Notes: generated from the sequence alone by a model not told the origin. Positions 29,075 through 38,529 are shown, counted from the stretch's first letter. The stretch: 64,000 nt of DNA from Labedaea rhizosphaerae (GCF_004362825.1 NZ_SNXZ01000003.1:100784-164783), one strand, 5' to 3'. Translations and numbers: made by a program.

Positions 29075-30196
29075 ATGGAGCTGGGGGGGCTTAACTCGAC
29101 TGTCGCGCAGATGCGGCAACTGGAGTTGAAGCTGCTCGACGACATTTCCCAGATCGAGTGGAAAGAGTCCGGGTATCCCCAATTGTGGCGGTTCCTGCAG
29201 GATGTTCTGCACGTGACCGCCCTCGAAGCGAAACGTCTCGAACACCACGTCGAGTTGTTGTGCCCGAAGGTGGGAATCACCGGACAGGTGATCCCGCCAC
29301 GGCTACCGGCCGCCCGAGCGGCGATGGCGGCCGGGAAGATCTCCGGTGCGCATGTGGACAAGATCGCCACCACGGTGAAGAGCGTGCCGGTCGAGCACGC
29401 CGAGCAAGTCGAGGCAGACATGACCGGGCTGGCGCGGAAGTTCAACCCGACCCAGCTCATCCGCCTGGGCGAGCGCATCGTCGAGGCCCTGAACCCCGAC
29501 GGTCGCAAACCCATCGACCCCACTGTGGTGGACGCGCAGAACACGCTGGACCTGTACGAACACCGCGACGGGTCGCTGTCAGGCCAGTTCCGGCTCGGCG
29601 GGGAAGACGCCAGCGTGCTCCGCAGCCTGCTGTCCCCGCTGGCCAAGCCCCAGCCCCAGGACGACCGGACGCTGAGCGAGCGGCAGGGTGACGCGCTGGC
29701 CGAGATCATCGGGTTCGCCGCCGACTCCGGCCAAGCCCCGGCAGAGGGTGGCGAACGTCCGCACATCGCGGTGACGGTCTCCTTGGAGACCCTGCAGACC
29801 CGGATCGGCCAGGCGATGCTGGACGATGCCCGCACGCTGACTCCGGAGCAGGCCCGCCGGGTCGCGTGCGAGGGGAAAATCATCCCGGTTGTCCTCGGCG
29901 GCAAATCCCAGCCGTTGGATATCGGGGAAACCCGCCGCCTGGCCGATAAACGATTGCGTCGAGCCCTCGCCATCCGAGACGGGGGCTGCGCTGCACCGGG
30001 TTGTGCGCGAACACCGCATCAATGTCACGCCCACCACATCAAACATTGGGCAGACGGCGGACTAACCACGCTGGATAATCTGGTATTGGTGTGCCCGTAT
30101 CACCATCGGCTGATCCATCACACCGAATGGACGGTGCACATGGATAACGGGCTGCCGGTATTCACGCCACCGCCCTGGTTGCAACGCACTGCGTAA
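29075..30196 (+). CDS. DUF222/13E12-type HNH endonuclease domain protein
   Basis: 373 residues. N-terminal DUF222 helical region (about 1-260) typical of 13E12-repeat proteins, and a C-terminal HNH nuclease (about 296-350): paired cysteines C305/C310, CHAHHIKHWADGG (317-329), N335 and C340-PYHHRLIH. The metal- and catalytic-type residues appear intact. ATG at 29075 is chosen because a promoter and SOS-like box end directly at it; the long upstream extension is repeat DNA. Codon use is less GC-saturated than its neighbours. It is bracketed by copies of one repeat, suggesting a mobile cassette. Confidence 0.9.
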   Translation: MELGGLNSTVAQMRQLELKLLDDISQIEWKESGYPQLWRFLQDVLHVTALEAKRLEHHVELLCPKVGITGQVIPPRLPAARAAMAAGKISGAHVDKIATTVKSVPVEHAEQVEADMTGLARKFNPTQLIRLGERIVEALNPDGRKPIDPTVVDAQNTLDLYEHRDGSLSGQFRLGGEDASVLRSLLSPLAKPQPQDDRTLSERQGDALAEIIGFAADSGQAPAEGGERPHIAVTVSLETLQTRIGQAMLDDARTLTPEQARRVACEGKIIPVVLGGKSQPLDIGETRRLADKRLRRALAIRDGGCAAPGCARTPHQCHAHHIKHWADGGLTTLDNLVLVCPYHHRLIHHTEWTVHMDNGLPVFTPPPWLQRTA

Positions 30197-30203
30197 ATTC
30201 CTG

Positions 30204-30400
30204 TAACTCAGCCACCGCCGGGACCACCCGGCAACCGCAGGGCGCCCTCGCAACGCAACCCCTCAACCCGGCCACCCACGCCACGCAACCACCGGCCACC
30301 GGTGGCAAGGGTGTTCGCCGCTCCCCGCCCCGAGGCCAAACCAGCCACCGGCGGCGAACACCCGCGGCAGCCCACCCACACGAGAGCAACCGAAACGACC
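30204..30400 (+). repeat. Flanking repeat, copy B, directly after HNH gene
   Basis: Starts eight bases after the HNH stop. It has the same blocks as copy A in inverse orientation, with core arms GGGTGTTCGCCGC (30309-30321) and GCGGCGAACACCC (30351-30363), 13 perfect bases. It forms a direct tandem with copy C about 322 bp away. The plus strand is C/A-rich, a strong strand bias unlike coding neighbours. Confidence 0.85.
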
Positions 30401-30525
30401 AGCCAACCAACATCAGTCACCCAGTCCCAGCCACCACCCACGACAAGCAACCCTCACCCCGAGAGCAACCACCTACGAAAACCCAGCCACCGCCCAGCAT
30501 CGCCCCCGACGACCGCATGCCCGTA

Positions 30526-30720
30526 ACCCAGCCCTCCCCATCGGGACCACCCGGCACCCGCCGGCCACCCTCCCAGCGCAACCCCTCAACCGGGCCACCC
30601 ACGCCACGCAACCACCGACACCGTTGGCAAGGGTGTTCGCCGCCACCAACCCCCGAGGCCAAACCAGCCACCGGCGGCGAACACCCGCGGCAGCAACACC
30701 CACACGAGAGCAACCGCCAA
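30526..30720 (+). repeat. Flanking repeat, copy C
   Basis: Second downstream copy, core arms GGGTGTTCGCCGCC (30631-30644) and GGCGGCGAACACCC (30673-30686). The region between B and C (30400-30525) and just after C (30700-30769) are also related, so 30204-30769 is roughly 1.8 units of a ~322-bp tandem. It fills the whole 573-bp gene-free stretch between the HNH and nadC genes; no other feature is visible there. Confidence 0.85.
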
Positions 30721-30769
30721 CGACCACTCGACCCCAATCAGCCACCACCCACTCCCAGTCGAGAGCCAA

Positions 30770-31657
30770 TCAGCGCAAGTCCATCCCCAAGTCCAAAACA
30801 GGCGACGAGTGTGTCAAAGCGCCCACAGACAGGTAATCCACCCCAGTACCCGCATAGGCCGCCGCCACGTCCAAGGTCAGCCCGCCAGAGGCCTCCAACC
30901 GCGTCTTCGCGGACCCGCGGCGCCGAACCGCCTCCGCGCATTGCGCGGGCGTGAAGTTGTCCAGCAGGATCTCCTCGGCCCCCGCGGCCAACGCCTCGTC
31001 GAACTGCTCCAGGGTGTCCACTTCGACCTCGCACGCCAGCTCCGGCGCCCGAGCCCGTGCCGCCGCCAGCGCCGCCGTGACCGAACCAGCAGCGGCCACG
31101 TGGTTGTCCTTGATCAGCACGGCATCGCCCAGGCCCATGCGGTGGTTGACGCCACCGCCGCAGCGCACGGCGTACTTCTCCAGCTGGCGCAGCCCGGGCA
31201 GGGTCTTGCGTGAATCCCTGATGGCACAGGACGTTCCCGCTACGGCCTGCACCCAGGCCGCGGTCGCGGTCGCCACGCCGGACAGGTGGCACAGCAGGTT
31301 CAACGCCGTGCGCTCGGCGGTCAGCAACCCGCGCGTCGGACCACGCAGCACCAGGACCGGTTGGCCGGCCGGGACGGCGGTGCCGTCGGTGACCCGCTCC
31401 ATCACCTCGTAGCCGTGCTCGCCGAGCACCACGTCGATCACCGCGAGAGCGACCGGCACACCGGCCACCACGCCGTCCTTGCGAGGCGTGATCTCGGCCA
31501 GCGCCACGGCATCCGCGGGCACCGTTGCCTCGGTCGTGGCGTCCGGGCCATAGCGCAGGTCCTCGTCCAGCGCGGTCCGCACGACGCGGTGGACGTCCTC
31601 GCAGTCGAGTTTCGCCGCGTCCAGGGCGATCCGCGCCCGCGCCGACAGGCCGTTCAC
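30770..31657 (-). CDS. nadC: Nicotinate-nucleotide pyrophosphorylase (carboxylating)
   Basis: Converts quinolinate and PRPP to nicotinate mononucleotide, the third step of NAD synthesis. 295 residues. Conserved segments are ERTALNLLCHLSGVATAT, RDSRKTLPGLRQLEKYAVRCGGGVNHRMGLGDAVLIKDNH and EASGGL. The GTG at 31657 overlaps the nadB stop (GTGA). Last gene of the nadABC operon; the C/A-rich repeat tract starts immediately after its stop. Confidence 0.97.
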   Translation of the reverse strand: MNGLSARARIALDAAKLDCEDVHRVVRTALDEDLRYGPDATTEATVPADAVALAEITPRKDGVVAGVPVALAVIDVVLGEHGYEVMERVTDGTAVPAGQPVLVLRGPTRGLLTAERTALNLLCHLSGVATATAAWVQAVAGTSCAIRDSRKTLPGLRQLEKYAVRCGGGVNHRMGLGDAVLIKDNHVAAAGSVTAALAAARARAPELACEVEVDTLEQFDEALAAGAEEILLDNFTPAQCAEAVRRRGSAKTRLEASGGLTLDVAAAYAGTGVDYLSVGALTHSSPVLDLGMDLR

Positions 31658-33282
31658 GCCGCACCCACCGCGGCCGTGGCCCACCTCAGCACCGGCTGAC
31701 CGGACGGGTTGAGCCGGATCAGCTGGCTCGTCGCCCACGCGTCGTTCCGTTCGGTGAAATCAGTGCGCACGTGACATCCCCTCGACTCCTCGCGGGCCGC
31801 CGCGGCCGCGATCAACGCCCGCGCCGCCAGGGTCAGCGCCGCGTCCTCGACCTCCGCGCGGGTCCGCAGTGGAGTGTCCACTGCGGACACGTCCAGCACC
31901 GACCCGACCACCGCCAGCCCCTCGGCGTCGCGGCCGATGGCGGCGTAGCGGCTCATCACTCGCTGCAGCGTGTCCCGGTCGGCGACCGGGACCACGGGCA
32001 GCTCCGGCACCGCGGCCGACCACGGGTCGGCGAGCACACCCAGCGCCAGGTCCGCCGCGACGGCCTCCGCCGCGTTGGTGCCCATCACGAGGCCTTCGAG
32101 CAAACTGTTGGACGCCAACCGGTTCGCGCCGTGCAGGCCGCTGCGGGCCACCTCGCCCGCCGCGTACAGTCCGGTCACCGCGGTCCGCCCGGCCACGGTG
32201 GCCTTGACGCCACCGCACGCGAAGTGCGCGGCGGGCGCCACCGGGATCGGGTCGGTCGACGGGTCGACGCCGATCTCCTGGCACGCCGCGTACACCGTGG
32301 GGAACCGGCCGCGGAACGCCTCGCGCGACAGGTGCGTGGCGTCCAGGAACACGTGGTCGTCGATGGCGCCCGGCTCCTCGAGCAGCCGCCGGATGATCGC
32401 CCCGGCCACCACGTCGCGCGGCGCGAGGTCTTCCAGCGGGTGCACGCCGGTCATCACGCGCTGACCCGCGCCGTCGACCAGCACCGCGCCCTCGCCGCGC
32501 ACGGCCTCGGTCACCAGCGGGCAGCGCCCGCGCGCGCCCCGGCCGGTGTAGAGCACGGTCGGGTGGAACTGCACGAACTCCAGGTCCTCGGCCAGCGCCC
32601 CGGCCCGCAGCGCCAGCGCCAGCCCGTCACCGGTCGCGACCTCGGGGTTCGACGTCGCCTGGTACAGCTGGCCGAGCCCGCCGGTGGCCAGCAGGACAGC
32701 CGGCGCCGAGATCAGCCCGGGCACACCGGACGCGTCCAGGACCAGCAGCCCGCCGACCGCGCCGAGCGGCGTGCGGGCCGCCTCGACCGCGATGTGGTTC
32801 TCCAGCATGGGCACCCGGCCGTCACGCGCCGACGCGACCAGCGCGCGCTCCACTTCGGCGCCGGTGGCGTCGCCCCCGGCGTGCACGACGCGGAAGGTCC
32901 GGTGCCCGCCCTCGCGGCCGCGGGCGAGCCCGCCGCCGGTCGCGGCCGGGTCGAACCGCGCTCCCCTGCGGCGCAGGTCGGCCACCACAGCCGGTCCCGC
33001 GGAGACGATGGCGCGCACCGCGTCCGGATCGCACAGCCCGGCACCCGCGGTGAGCGTGTCCTGGGCGTGCGCCTCGACGGTGTCGCCCTCGTCGTGGTCG
33101 CCTGGCAGCACGACGGCGACCCCGCCCTGCGCGAACCGCGTGTTGCCGTCGTCGACGGCGAGCTTGGTGACCACCAGGGTGCGCAGGCCCAGCTCACGGG
33201 CGTGCAGCGCGGCGGTCAGCCCGGCGACACCGGTGCCGACCACCACCAGGTCGGCCCGCGCCTGCCAGCAGGGGCTCGTCAT
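31654..33282 (-). CDS. nadB: L-aspartate oxidase
   Basis: FAD enzyme that oxidises L-aspartate to iminoaspartate, the first step of NAD synthesis. 542 residues. Rossmann motif [16 protein letters not shown] (14-29), [13 protein letters not shown], the FAD-binding HPT segment ([10 protein letters not shown]), the substrate-side HFACGGV and the C-terminal [15 protein letters not shown]. Overlaps nadA by ATGA and nadC by GTGA, so the three are translationally coupled. Confidence 0.97.
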   Translation of the reverse strand: MTSPCWQARADLVVVGTGVAGLTAALHARELGLRTLVVTKLAVDDGNTRFAQGGVAVVLPGDHDEGDTVEAHAQDTLTAGAGLCDPDAVRAIVSAGPAVVADLRRRGARFDPAATGGGLARGREGGHRTFRVVHAGGDATGAEVERALVASARDGRVPMLENHIAVEAARTPLGAVGGLLVLDASGVPGLISAPAVLLATGGLGQLYQATSNPEVATGDGLALALRAGALAEDLEFVQFHPTVLYTGRGARGRCPLVTEAVRGEGAVLVDGAGQRVMTGVHPLEDLAPRDVVAGAIIRRLLEEPGAIDDHVFLDATHLSREAFRGRFPTVYAACQEIGVDPSTDPIPVAPAAHFACGGVKATVAGRTAVTGLYAAGEVARSGLHGANRLASNSLLEGLVMGTNAAEAVAADLALGVLADPWSAAVPELPVVPVADRDTLQRVMSRYAAIGRDAEGLAVVGSVLDVSAVDTPLRTRAEVEDAALTLAARALIAAAAAREESRGCHVRTDFTERNDAWATSQLIRLNPSGQPVLRWATAAVGAA

Positions 33283-34283
33283 TCGCCACCGCCAGGCTTG
33301 CCGATCTCGATCATGCGCTGCACCGCGCCCCGAGCGCGTGCGGCGATGTCGGCGTCCACGTGCACCTCGTCGCGGCCTTCCCGCAGCGACCGCAGCAGAG
33401 CGGCCGGGGTGATCATCTTCATGTACCGGCAGGACGCGCGGTCGTTCACAGCGCGGAAGTCGATGCCCGGCGCGGCCTTGCGCAGCTGGTGCAGCATGCC
33501 GATCTCGGTGGCCACCAGCACCGTGCTCGCCTTGGTGGCGCGGGCCTGGGTGACCATGTCGCCGGTGGACAGGATCTTGACCTTGTCGGCCGGCACCGCA
33601 CCTTCACCGGCCAGGTAGAGCGCGGAGGTCGCGCAGCCGCACTCGGGGTGGATGAAGAGGTCGGCGTCCGGGTTGTCGGCCGCGCGCTGGGCCAGCTCGG
33701 GGCCGTTGATGCCGGCGTGGACGTGGCACTCGCCCGCCCAGATGTGCAGGTTCGCCCGCCCGGTGACCCGCTTGACGTGCGCGCCGAGGAACTGGTCGGG
33801 CAGGAACAGCACCTCCTTGTCCGCCGGGATCGACGCCACGACGTCGACCGCGTTCGACGAGGTGCAGCAGATGTCGGTCTCCGCCTTCACCGCGGCCGTG
33901 GTGTTCACGTACGACACGACCACCGCGCCGGGGTGCTCGGCCTTCCAGGCCCGCAGCTCGTCGGCGGTGATCGAGTCGGCAAGCGAGCAGCCGGCCCGCG
34001 CGTCGGGGATCAGGACCCGCTTGTCCGGGCTGAGGATCTTCGCGGTCTCGGCCATGAAGTGCACGCCGCAGAAGATGATCGTCGCGGCGTCGCTCTCGGC
34101 GGCGATCCGGGACAGGGCCAGGGAGTCGCCGGTGTGGTCGGCGATGTCCTGGATCTCGGGTAGCTGGTAGTTGTGGGCGAGCAGGACCGCGTCCTGCTGT
34201 CGCGCCAGCTCAAGAACTTCGTCGCGCCACGCTTGGTCCGGCTCGACGCCGGTCAGCGGCGTCAGGTCGAGCGTCCCCGTCAT
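33279..34283 (-). CDS. nadA: Quinolinate synthase
   Basis: [4Fe-4S] enzyme condensing iminoaspartate with dihydroxyacetone phosphate into quinolinate. 334 residues. The three cluster cysteines appear in the usual contexts: [16 protein letters not shown] preceded by CC, and [24 protein letters not shown] opens the first domain. Start ATG 34283 has GAGGAGG seven bases upstream. First gene of the nad operon, divergent from an NrtR-type regulator with a palindrome in between. Confidence 0.97.
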   Translation of the reverse strand: MTGTLDLTPLTGVEPDQAWRDEVLELARQQDAVLLAHNYQLPEIQDIADHTGDSLALSRIAAESDAATIIFCGVHFMAETAKILSPDKRVLIPDARAGCSLADSITADELRAWKAEHPGAVVVSYVNTTAAVKAETDICCTSSNAVDVVASIPADKEVLFLPDQFLGAHVKRVTGRANLHIWAGECHVHAGINGPELAQRAADNPDADLFIHPECGCATSALYLAGEGAVPADKVKILSTGDMVTQARATKASTVLVATEIGMLHQLRKAAPGIDFRAVNDRASCRYMKMITPAALLRSLREGRDEVHVDADIAARARGAVQRMIEIGKPGGGE

Positions 34284-34325
34284 CGTGTTCCTCCTCGAAC
34301 CGCGGGTCCTGTTTCCGGTTGCGAG

Positions 34326-34348
34326 GTTTTCGCCTTACAATCGAAAAC
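34326..34348. promoter_or_regulatory. Palindromic operator, probable NrtR site
   Basis: GTTTTCG-9-CGAAAAC, seven-base perfect arms, ending on the base before the nrtR ATG. TACAAT (34336-34341) lies inside it as a -10 for a leaderless nrtR message, so bound repressor would shut both nrtR and nadABC. Position and symmetry fit autoregulated NrtR; not compared with known sites. Confidence 0.65.
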
Positions 34349-35047
34349 ATGCGCGATGCTACCACCGAACCCACCCCGTTGGCCCACGAAGTAGTGGCCG
34401 CGGTGCTGCAGGTGCGAGCGGGATCACTGCGGGTCATGCTCTGGGAGCGCGCGCTGGAACCGCACGCACACCGGTGGTCACTGCCCGGCGGGCAACTCGG
34501 CCGGGGCGAGGACATCGAGGCCTCGATCCGCCGCCAGCTCGCGGAGAAGGTCGACATCCGGCAGCTCGCGCACGTGGAGCAGCTCGCCGTGTTCAGCGCG
34601 CCCGACCGGGTCCCGGGGCCGCGGGTGGTGGCGACGGCCTTCCTCGGGCTGGTGCGCTCGGACGCCGACCCCGCGGTGCCGCCGGACACCGACTGGTTCC
34701 CGGTCGACGACCTGCCGGTCACCGCGTTCGACCACGGCGCCATCGTGCTCCGAGCAAGGGACCGGTTGCGGGCCAAGCTGTCCTACACCAACATCGGCTT
34801 CGCGCTCGCTCCCCCGGCGTTCACGATGTCGGAGCTGCGTGGCATCTATTCCGCTGCTTTGGGGTACTCCGTCTCCGCGACCAACCTGCAGCGCGTGCTC
34901 GCCCGGCGCGGCCTGCTCGAATCGACGGGAGACACCACCAAGCCCGGCCGCTCCGGCGGCCGACCGGCGACGCTGTTCCGGTTCACCAACACCGGAATGC
35001 AGGTCACCGATCCATTCGCCGTGCTGCGTCCACCCGGCCGGCGCTGA
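34349..35047 (+). CDS. nrtR: NrtR-type Nudix-related transcriptional regulator of NAD synthesis
   Basis: 232 residues. N-terminal Nudix fold with a degenerate Nudix box (LPGGQLGRGEDIEASIRRQL, where catalytic REUxEE glutamates are lost), followed by a C-terminal winged helix (FTMSELRGIYSAALGYSVSATNLQRVLARRGLLES). That architecture and a divergent nadABC operon define NrtR regulators, which bind ADP-ribose-type NAD metabolites instead of hydrolysing them. ATG at 34349 is leaderless from the promoter in the palindrome. Confidence 0.85.
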   Translation: MRDATTEPTPLAHEVVAAVLQVRAGSLRVMLWERALEPHAHRWSLPGGQLGRGEDIEASIRRQLAEKVDIRQLAHVEQLAVFSAPDRVPGPRVVATAFLGLVRSDADPAVPPDTDWFPVDDLPVTAFDHGAIVLRARDRLRAKLSYTNIGFALAPPAFTMSELRGIYSAALGYSVSATNLQRVLARRGLLESTGDTTKPGRSGGRPATLFRFTNTGMQVTDPFAVLRPPGRR

Positions 35048-35086
35048 GCCAGCGAGGCTTGCCCGGAAGCCGTAGCGTTGTGTCTC

Positions 35087-35767
35087 GTGGCCGAGTCGCT
35101 TCCGTTGTTTCCGCTGCAGACGGTGCTTCTGCCGGGAGCGCACTTGCCCTTGCACATCTTCGAGCCGCGCTACCGCCAGCTCACCGCCGACCTGATCAAA
35201 GGCACGGTGCCGGAGCGGCGCTTCGGGGTCATCGGGCTGACGCCGTCGGCGGAGGTGGAGATCGAGCGGGTCGAGCAGTTGCAGCCCGTGGGTTGCGCGA
35301 GCCTGCTGCGGGAGGCGAAGAGCCTGCCGGACGGGCGGTTCGACGTGGTGACCACGGGCGAGCGCCGGTTCCGGCTGCTGGACCTCGACACGTCGGCGGC
35401 GCCGTACCTGGTGGGCAGCGTCGAGTGGCTGGAGGACGAGGACATCAGCGCCGCGCCCGCGGACAAGGTGGCCCTGCTGTGCGAGTCGGCGCGGGCCGCG
35501 CACCGCCGCTACTGCGCGGTCGCGTGGCAGCCCGGTGAGTGGAAGGAACCGGAGACCGACGTCCCGCCCGACGAGCTGGCCTACGTGCTCGCCGCGGACT
35601 GCCTGCTGACCTTCGAGGACCGGCAGAAGCTGTTGGAGGACAACCGTCCCCTGCACCGGCTGCGCACCATCGGGCAGTTGCTGAGCCGGGAGGCCGGGAT
35701 CATGTCCACCTTGCACGCGGTGCCCGCGCCGCCGCCGAAGTACCGGACGCCGTTCAGCCAGAACTGA
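35087..35767 (+). CDS. LON substrate-binding (N-terminal) domain protein
   Basis: 226 residues. LPLFPLQTVLLPGAHLPLHIFEPRYRQL is the signature of the Lon N-terminal domain without AAA or protease parts. The rest is helical. Such standalone proteins are widespread in actinobacteria; function not established. GTG at 35087 is preferred over a TTG nine bases earlier. It follows nrtR at 39 bp, and its stop is overlapped by the convergent hydrolase by 14 bp. Confidence 0.85.
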   Translation: MAESLPLFPLQTVLLPGAHLPLHIFEPRYRQLTADLIKGTVPERRFGVIGLTPSAEVEIERVEQLQPVGCASLLREAKSLPDGRFDVVTTGERRFRLLDLDTSAAPYLVGSVEWLEDEDISAAPADKVALLCESARAAHRRYCAVAWQPGEWKEPETDVPPDELAYVLAADCLLTFEDRQKLLEDNRPLHRLRTIGQLLSREAGIMSTLHAVPAPPPKYRTPFSQN

Positions 35768-36434
35768 CGCGCACGAGGATGTCGGCCAGCTCTTCGGGTC
35801 GCGAGACGTGCGGGAAGTGGCCGCCGTCGACCTCGACCGGCTCGACCCCCAGGCGTTCCCGCGCGACCCGGGCCATCCACTCCGGCCGCAGGGTCCGGTC
35901 GTGGCGGGGCACCACCGCGGTCGACGGCCGGCGCGGTGGTGGCGGCGCGGCCTCGGCATACACGGCCTGGGGGTAGAACAGGCGCATCGTCGTCACGGCC
36001 CAGCGCAAAGTGGCCAGGTCGCAGTCGTGGAACCCGAAGTAGGCGGCGACGACCGGGTCCGTGGTGGACTCCGTGCCCGAGCTGCGCCATTCGTCGCCGA
36101 CAAGCTCGGGCCCGTCCTGGGTGATCTGGTCGACGAAGCTCGACCCGCCCGCGAAGTCGGGCACCGGCGCGGCCAGCCACACCAGGTGACGCGCGTCGAG
36201 CGCGTCGGCGACCGCGGGCAGCAGCAGACCCGCACCCGAGTGCGCGACCACCACCGGCGTCTCGACATCGACCTGGTCGGCCGCGATGCGGGCGTAGTCG
36301 TGGGCGAGGAGCTCGGGTCGACCGGTCGGGAAGTCGACCGCGATCGCCCGGTGGCCCCGACCAGCGAGGGTGTCGATCAGGAGCTGCCAGCCGCGGGGTC
36401 CCTGTGAGGTGCCGTGCAGCAGCACGAAGTCCAT
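35754..36434 (-). CDS. Alpha/beta hydrolase
   Basis: 226 residues with FVLLHGTSQGPRGWQLL (oxyanion region), nucleophile elbow VVAHSGAGLLL (Ser in HSGAG) and the C-terminal His in DGGHFPHVSRPEELADIL. Substrate unknown; esterase or haloalkane-type activities are equally possible. Convergent with the LON-domain gene. Confidence 0.85.
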   Translation of the reverse strand: MDFVLLHGTSQGPRGWQLLIDTLAGRGHRAIAVDFPTGRPELLAHDYARIAADQVDVETPVVVAHSGAGLLLPAVADALDARHLVWLAAPVPDFAGGSSFVDQITQDGPELVGDEWRSSGTESTTDPVVAAYFGFHDCDLATLRWAVTTMRLFYPQAVYAEAAPPPPRRPSTAVVPRHDRTLRPEWMARVARERLGVEPVEVDGGHFPHVSRPEELADILVRVSSG

Positions 36435-36486
36435 GCGCCGAGCATGGCCCAGATCCGTTGCGGCGGGAGCCGGGTTCGCAGCGGGC

Positions 36487-37113
36487 TTAACCGAGCCTGC
36501 GGCCCAGGTCGTCGGAGTTGCTCCACGCGGCCAGGGCGCCGTAGACCAGCGCGGTGGTGAACGGCCACGCCACCACCACCCACGCCGAGTCGATCTTGGG
36601 TGCCAACGCGAACACGTCGCCGACCTTGGGCGCGCCCGGCACCGGGAACCGGCTCTGCCCGAACGACACCCCGATCTGCATGGCGAGCCAGGCCGCCACC
36701 AGGCCCCCGAGCACGGCCGCGACGAGGATCACCGGGCCGCGGCGCTCCCGCAGGAACCACACGGCGACCGCGGTCACGATGCCCGCGCCGAGGGCCAGCA
36801 CGCCGAACACGGCGAGGTCGTCGAACGGGTGGTAGTCCTCCGAGGTCAACGGGAACCGCTGGGTTTGGCTGACCTGCCGGACCATCTGCGGCGGCGCGAG
36901 CCGCGACCAGAGCCAGCCGATCGCGATGCCGAAGATCGCGACCGTGGACAGCACGCTCACGGCGGGCAGCAGGTCGGGCTTGATCACCACGCGGGCCGGG
37001 ACGTGCGGCGGCACGTACATCGGGTACGAGGGGTGCTGGGCCGGGGTGGCAGTGACCTGCGCGCCTGCCGTGGAGTCCGTGGAGTCAATCGAATCCGTCG
37101 ACCGGTCCGCCAC
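36487..37113 (-). CDS. Membrane protein after bsaP (DUF2567-like)
   Basis: 208 residues. A proline-rich, Ser/Thr-rich N-terminal tail of about 45 residues and four membrane segments (about 51-71, 99-122, 130-150 and 178-196). Its position as bioB-bsaP-this gene repeats the order in mycobacteria (Rv1589-Rv1590-Rv1591), where the third protein is a DUF2567 membrane protein. The family assignment rests mostly on synteny. GTG start at 37113. Confidence 0.65.
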   Translation of the reverse strand: MADRSTDSIDSTDSTAGAQVTATPAQHPSYPMYVPPHVPARVVIKPDLLPAVSVLSTVAIFGIAIGWLWSRLAPPQMVRQVSQTQRFPLTSEDYHPFDDLAVFGVLALGAGIVTAVAVWFLRERRGPVILVAAVLGGLVAAWLAMQIGVSFGQSRFPVPGAPKVGDVFALAPKIDSAWVVVAWPFTTALVYGALAAWSNSDDLGRRLG

Positions 37114-37193
37114 GACCGCCTCCCTCAGTCCTCGTCCGCCGGGCCACATGCCGGTCACTGGCGGTGAACGCGAGAGTAGTCGGTCCTGTCCGC

Positions 37194-37394
37194 CTAGCCG
37201 GACGCGACCTCGCCGTGCCTGCTGCACCGGGCGCTCCACCCGGTCGGCGTCACCTGCACCACCATCCGACGCGCGCAGTGCGCACAGTAACGAGGGGGCT
37301 CCATCGCGGCCCGGCGCGCGCCGACGCACCCGGCCAGGTCGTGCGCCGTGAGCTCCTGCCCGCAGAAGCCGCAGTAGACCTGCTCGTCCATCAT
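37194..37394 (-). CDS. bsaP: Biotin synthase auxiliary protein
   Basis: 66-residue cysteine-rich protein directly after bioB (8-bp gap). Two C-x2-C pairs (C8/C11 and C37/C40) plus C23 and C57 suggest a bound metal or Fe-S cluster. The same position next to bioB in Mycobacterium is held by BsaP, a small protein needed for biotin synthase activity. Assignment is by size, cysteine pattern and synteny. Two adjacent ATGs (37394, 37391) are possible starts. Confidence 0.8.
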   Translation of the reverse strand: MMDEQVYCGFCGQELTAHDLAGCVGARRAAMEPPRYCAHCARRMVVQVTPTGWSARCSRHGEVASG

Positions 37395-37401
37395 TCGTCC
37401 A

Positions 37402-38439
37402 TCAGAGGCTGTCGCTCAACGCCTTGACCGGCATGTTCAGCTCGTCCAGCATCTGCAGGTCACGCGCGGCGGGCCGGCCCAGGTTGGTCAGGTAGTTGCC
37501 GACGATGATCGCGTTGACGCCGCCGAGCATGCCCTGCTCGGTGCCGAGGTCGCCGAAGGTCAGCTCGCGGCCGCCGGAGAAGCGGATCAGCGGGCGCGGC
37601 ATCGCCAGGCGGAACGCGGCGACCGTGCGCAGCGCGTCCTTGCCCTCGACGACGTCGTAGTTCTCGTACGGGGTGCCCGGCTGCGGGATGAGGAAGTTCA
37701 TCGTGCACTCGTCCGGGCCCAGCTCGGCCAGCTGCGCGGCGAACTCCGCGCGCTGCTCGACGGTCTCCCCCATGCCGATGATGCCGCCGCAGCAGACCTC
37801 CATGCCCGCCGCGCGCACCATCCGCAGGGTCTCCCAGCGCTCCTCCCACGTGTGCGAGGTGACCACGTTCGGGAAGTGCGAGCGGGCCGTCTCGAGGTTG
37901 TGGTTGTAGCGGTGCACGCCCATCTCGACCAGCTCGTCGACCTGAGCTTGCGTGAGCATGCCGAGCGAGCAGGCGATCTGGATGTCGTTGCCGTCCTCGC
38001 GGATGGCCTTGATGCCCTCGCGCACCTGGGAGAGCAGCCGCTTGTCCGGGCCGCGCACGGCGGCGACGATGCAGAACTCGGTCGCGCCGGTCTCGCGGGT
38101 CTCCCGGGCCGAGCGGACCAGGCCGGGGATGTCGAGCCACGCCGAGCGCACCGGCGTCGGGAACCGGCCGGACTGCGAGCAGAAGTGGCAGTCCTCCGGG
38201 CAGCCGCCGGTCTTGAGGCTGATGATGCCCTCGACCTCGACTTCCGGGCCGCACCAACGCATCCGCACGGCGTGGGCGAGCTCGAGCAGTTCGGTGAGCC
38301 GGTCGTCGCCGAGCCGCAGCACCTCGAGGATCTGCTGTTCGCTGAGGCCTTCGCCGCGTTCGAGCACCTGCTCGCGGGCGATCGCGAGGATGTCGGTGTC
38401 GGTGCCGGTCGTCTCGACCCGCTCGGCTGCTGCGGTCAC
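37402..38439 (-). CDS. bioB: Biotin synthase
   Basis: Radical-SAM enzyme that inserts sulfur into dethiobiotin. 345 residues. The SAM cluster C-x3-C-x2-C is C80, C84 and C87 ([13 protein letters not shown]). Downstream are [16 protein letters not shown], the second-cluster cysteine region ([13 protein letters not shown]) and [10 protein letters not shown]. The GTG at 38439 follows GGGGAGGC. It lies 90 bp after bioD in the same direction. bsaP and a membrane gene follow. Confidence 0.97.
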   Translation of the reverse strand: MTAAAERVETTGTDTDILAIAREQVLERGEGLSEQQILEVLRLGDDRLTELLELAHAVRMRWCGPEVEVEGIISLKTGGCPEDCHFCSQSGRFPTPVRSAWLDIPGLVRSARETRETGATEFCIVAAVRGPDKRLLSQVREGIKAIREDGNDIQIACSLGMLTQAQVDELVEMGVHRYNHNLETARSHFPNVVTSHTWEERWETLRMVRAAGMEVCCGGIIGMGETVEQRAEFAAQLAELGPDECTMNFLIPQPGTPYENYDVVEGKDALRTVAAFRLAMPRPLIRFSGGRELTFGDLGTEQGMLGGVNAIIVGNYLTNLGRPAARDLQMLDELNMPVKALSDSL

Positions 38440-38529
38440 TGTTCCGCCTCCCCGGATTTGCATCCGCCGGTTACGTTCGATGCTCGGGGTCAGTGTGCAT
38501 GACCGAACTCGAGTCCACAGCGAGCGAGA

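Noticed and set aside
30162-30769. Minus-strand small proteins in the repeat tract
   Set aside because: Overlapping frames in all directions with low-complexity composition; listed only as an unproven possibility in the repeat findings.
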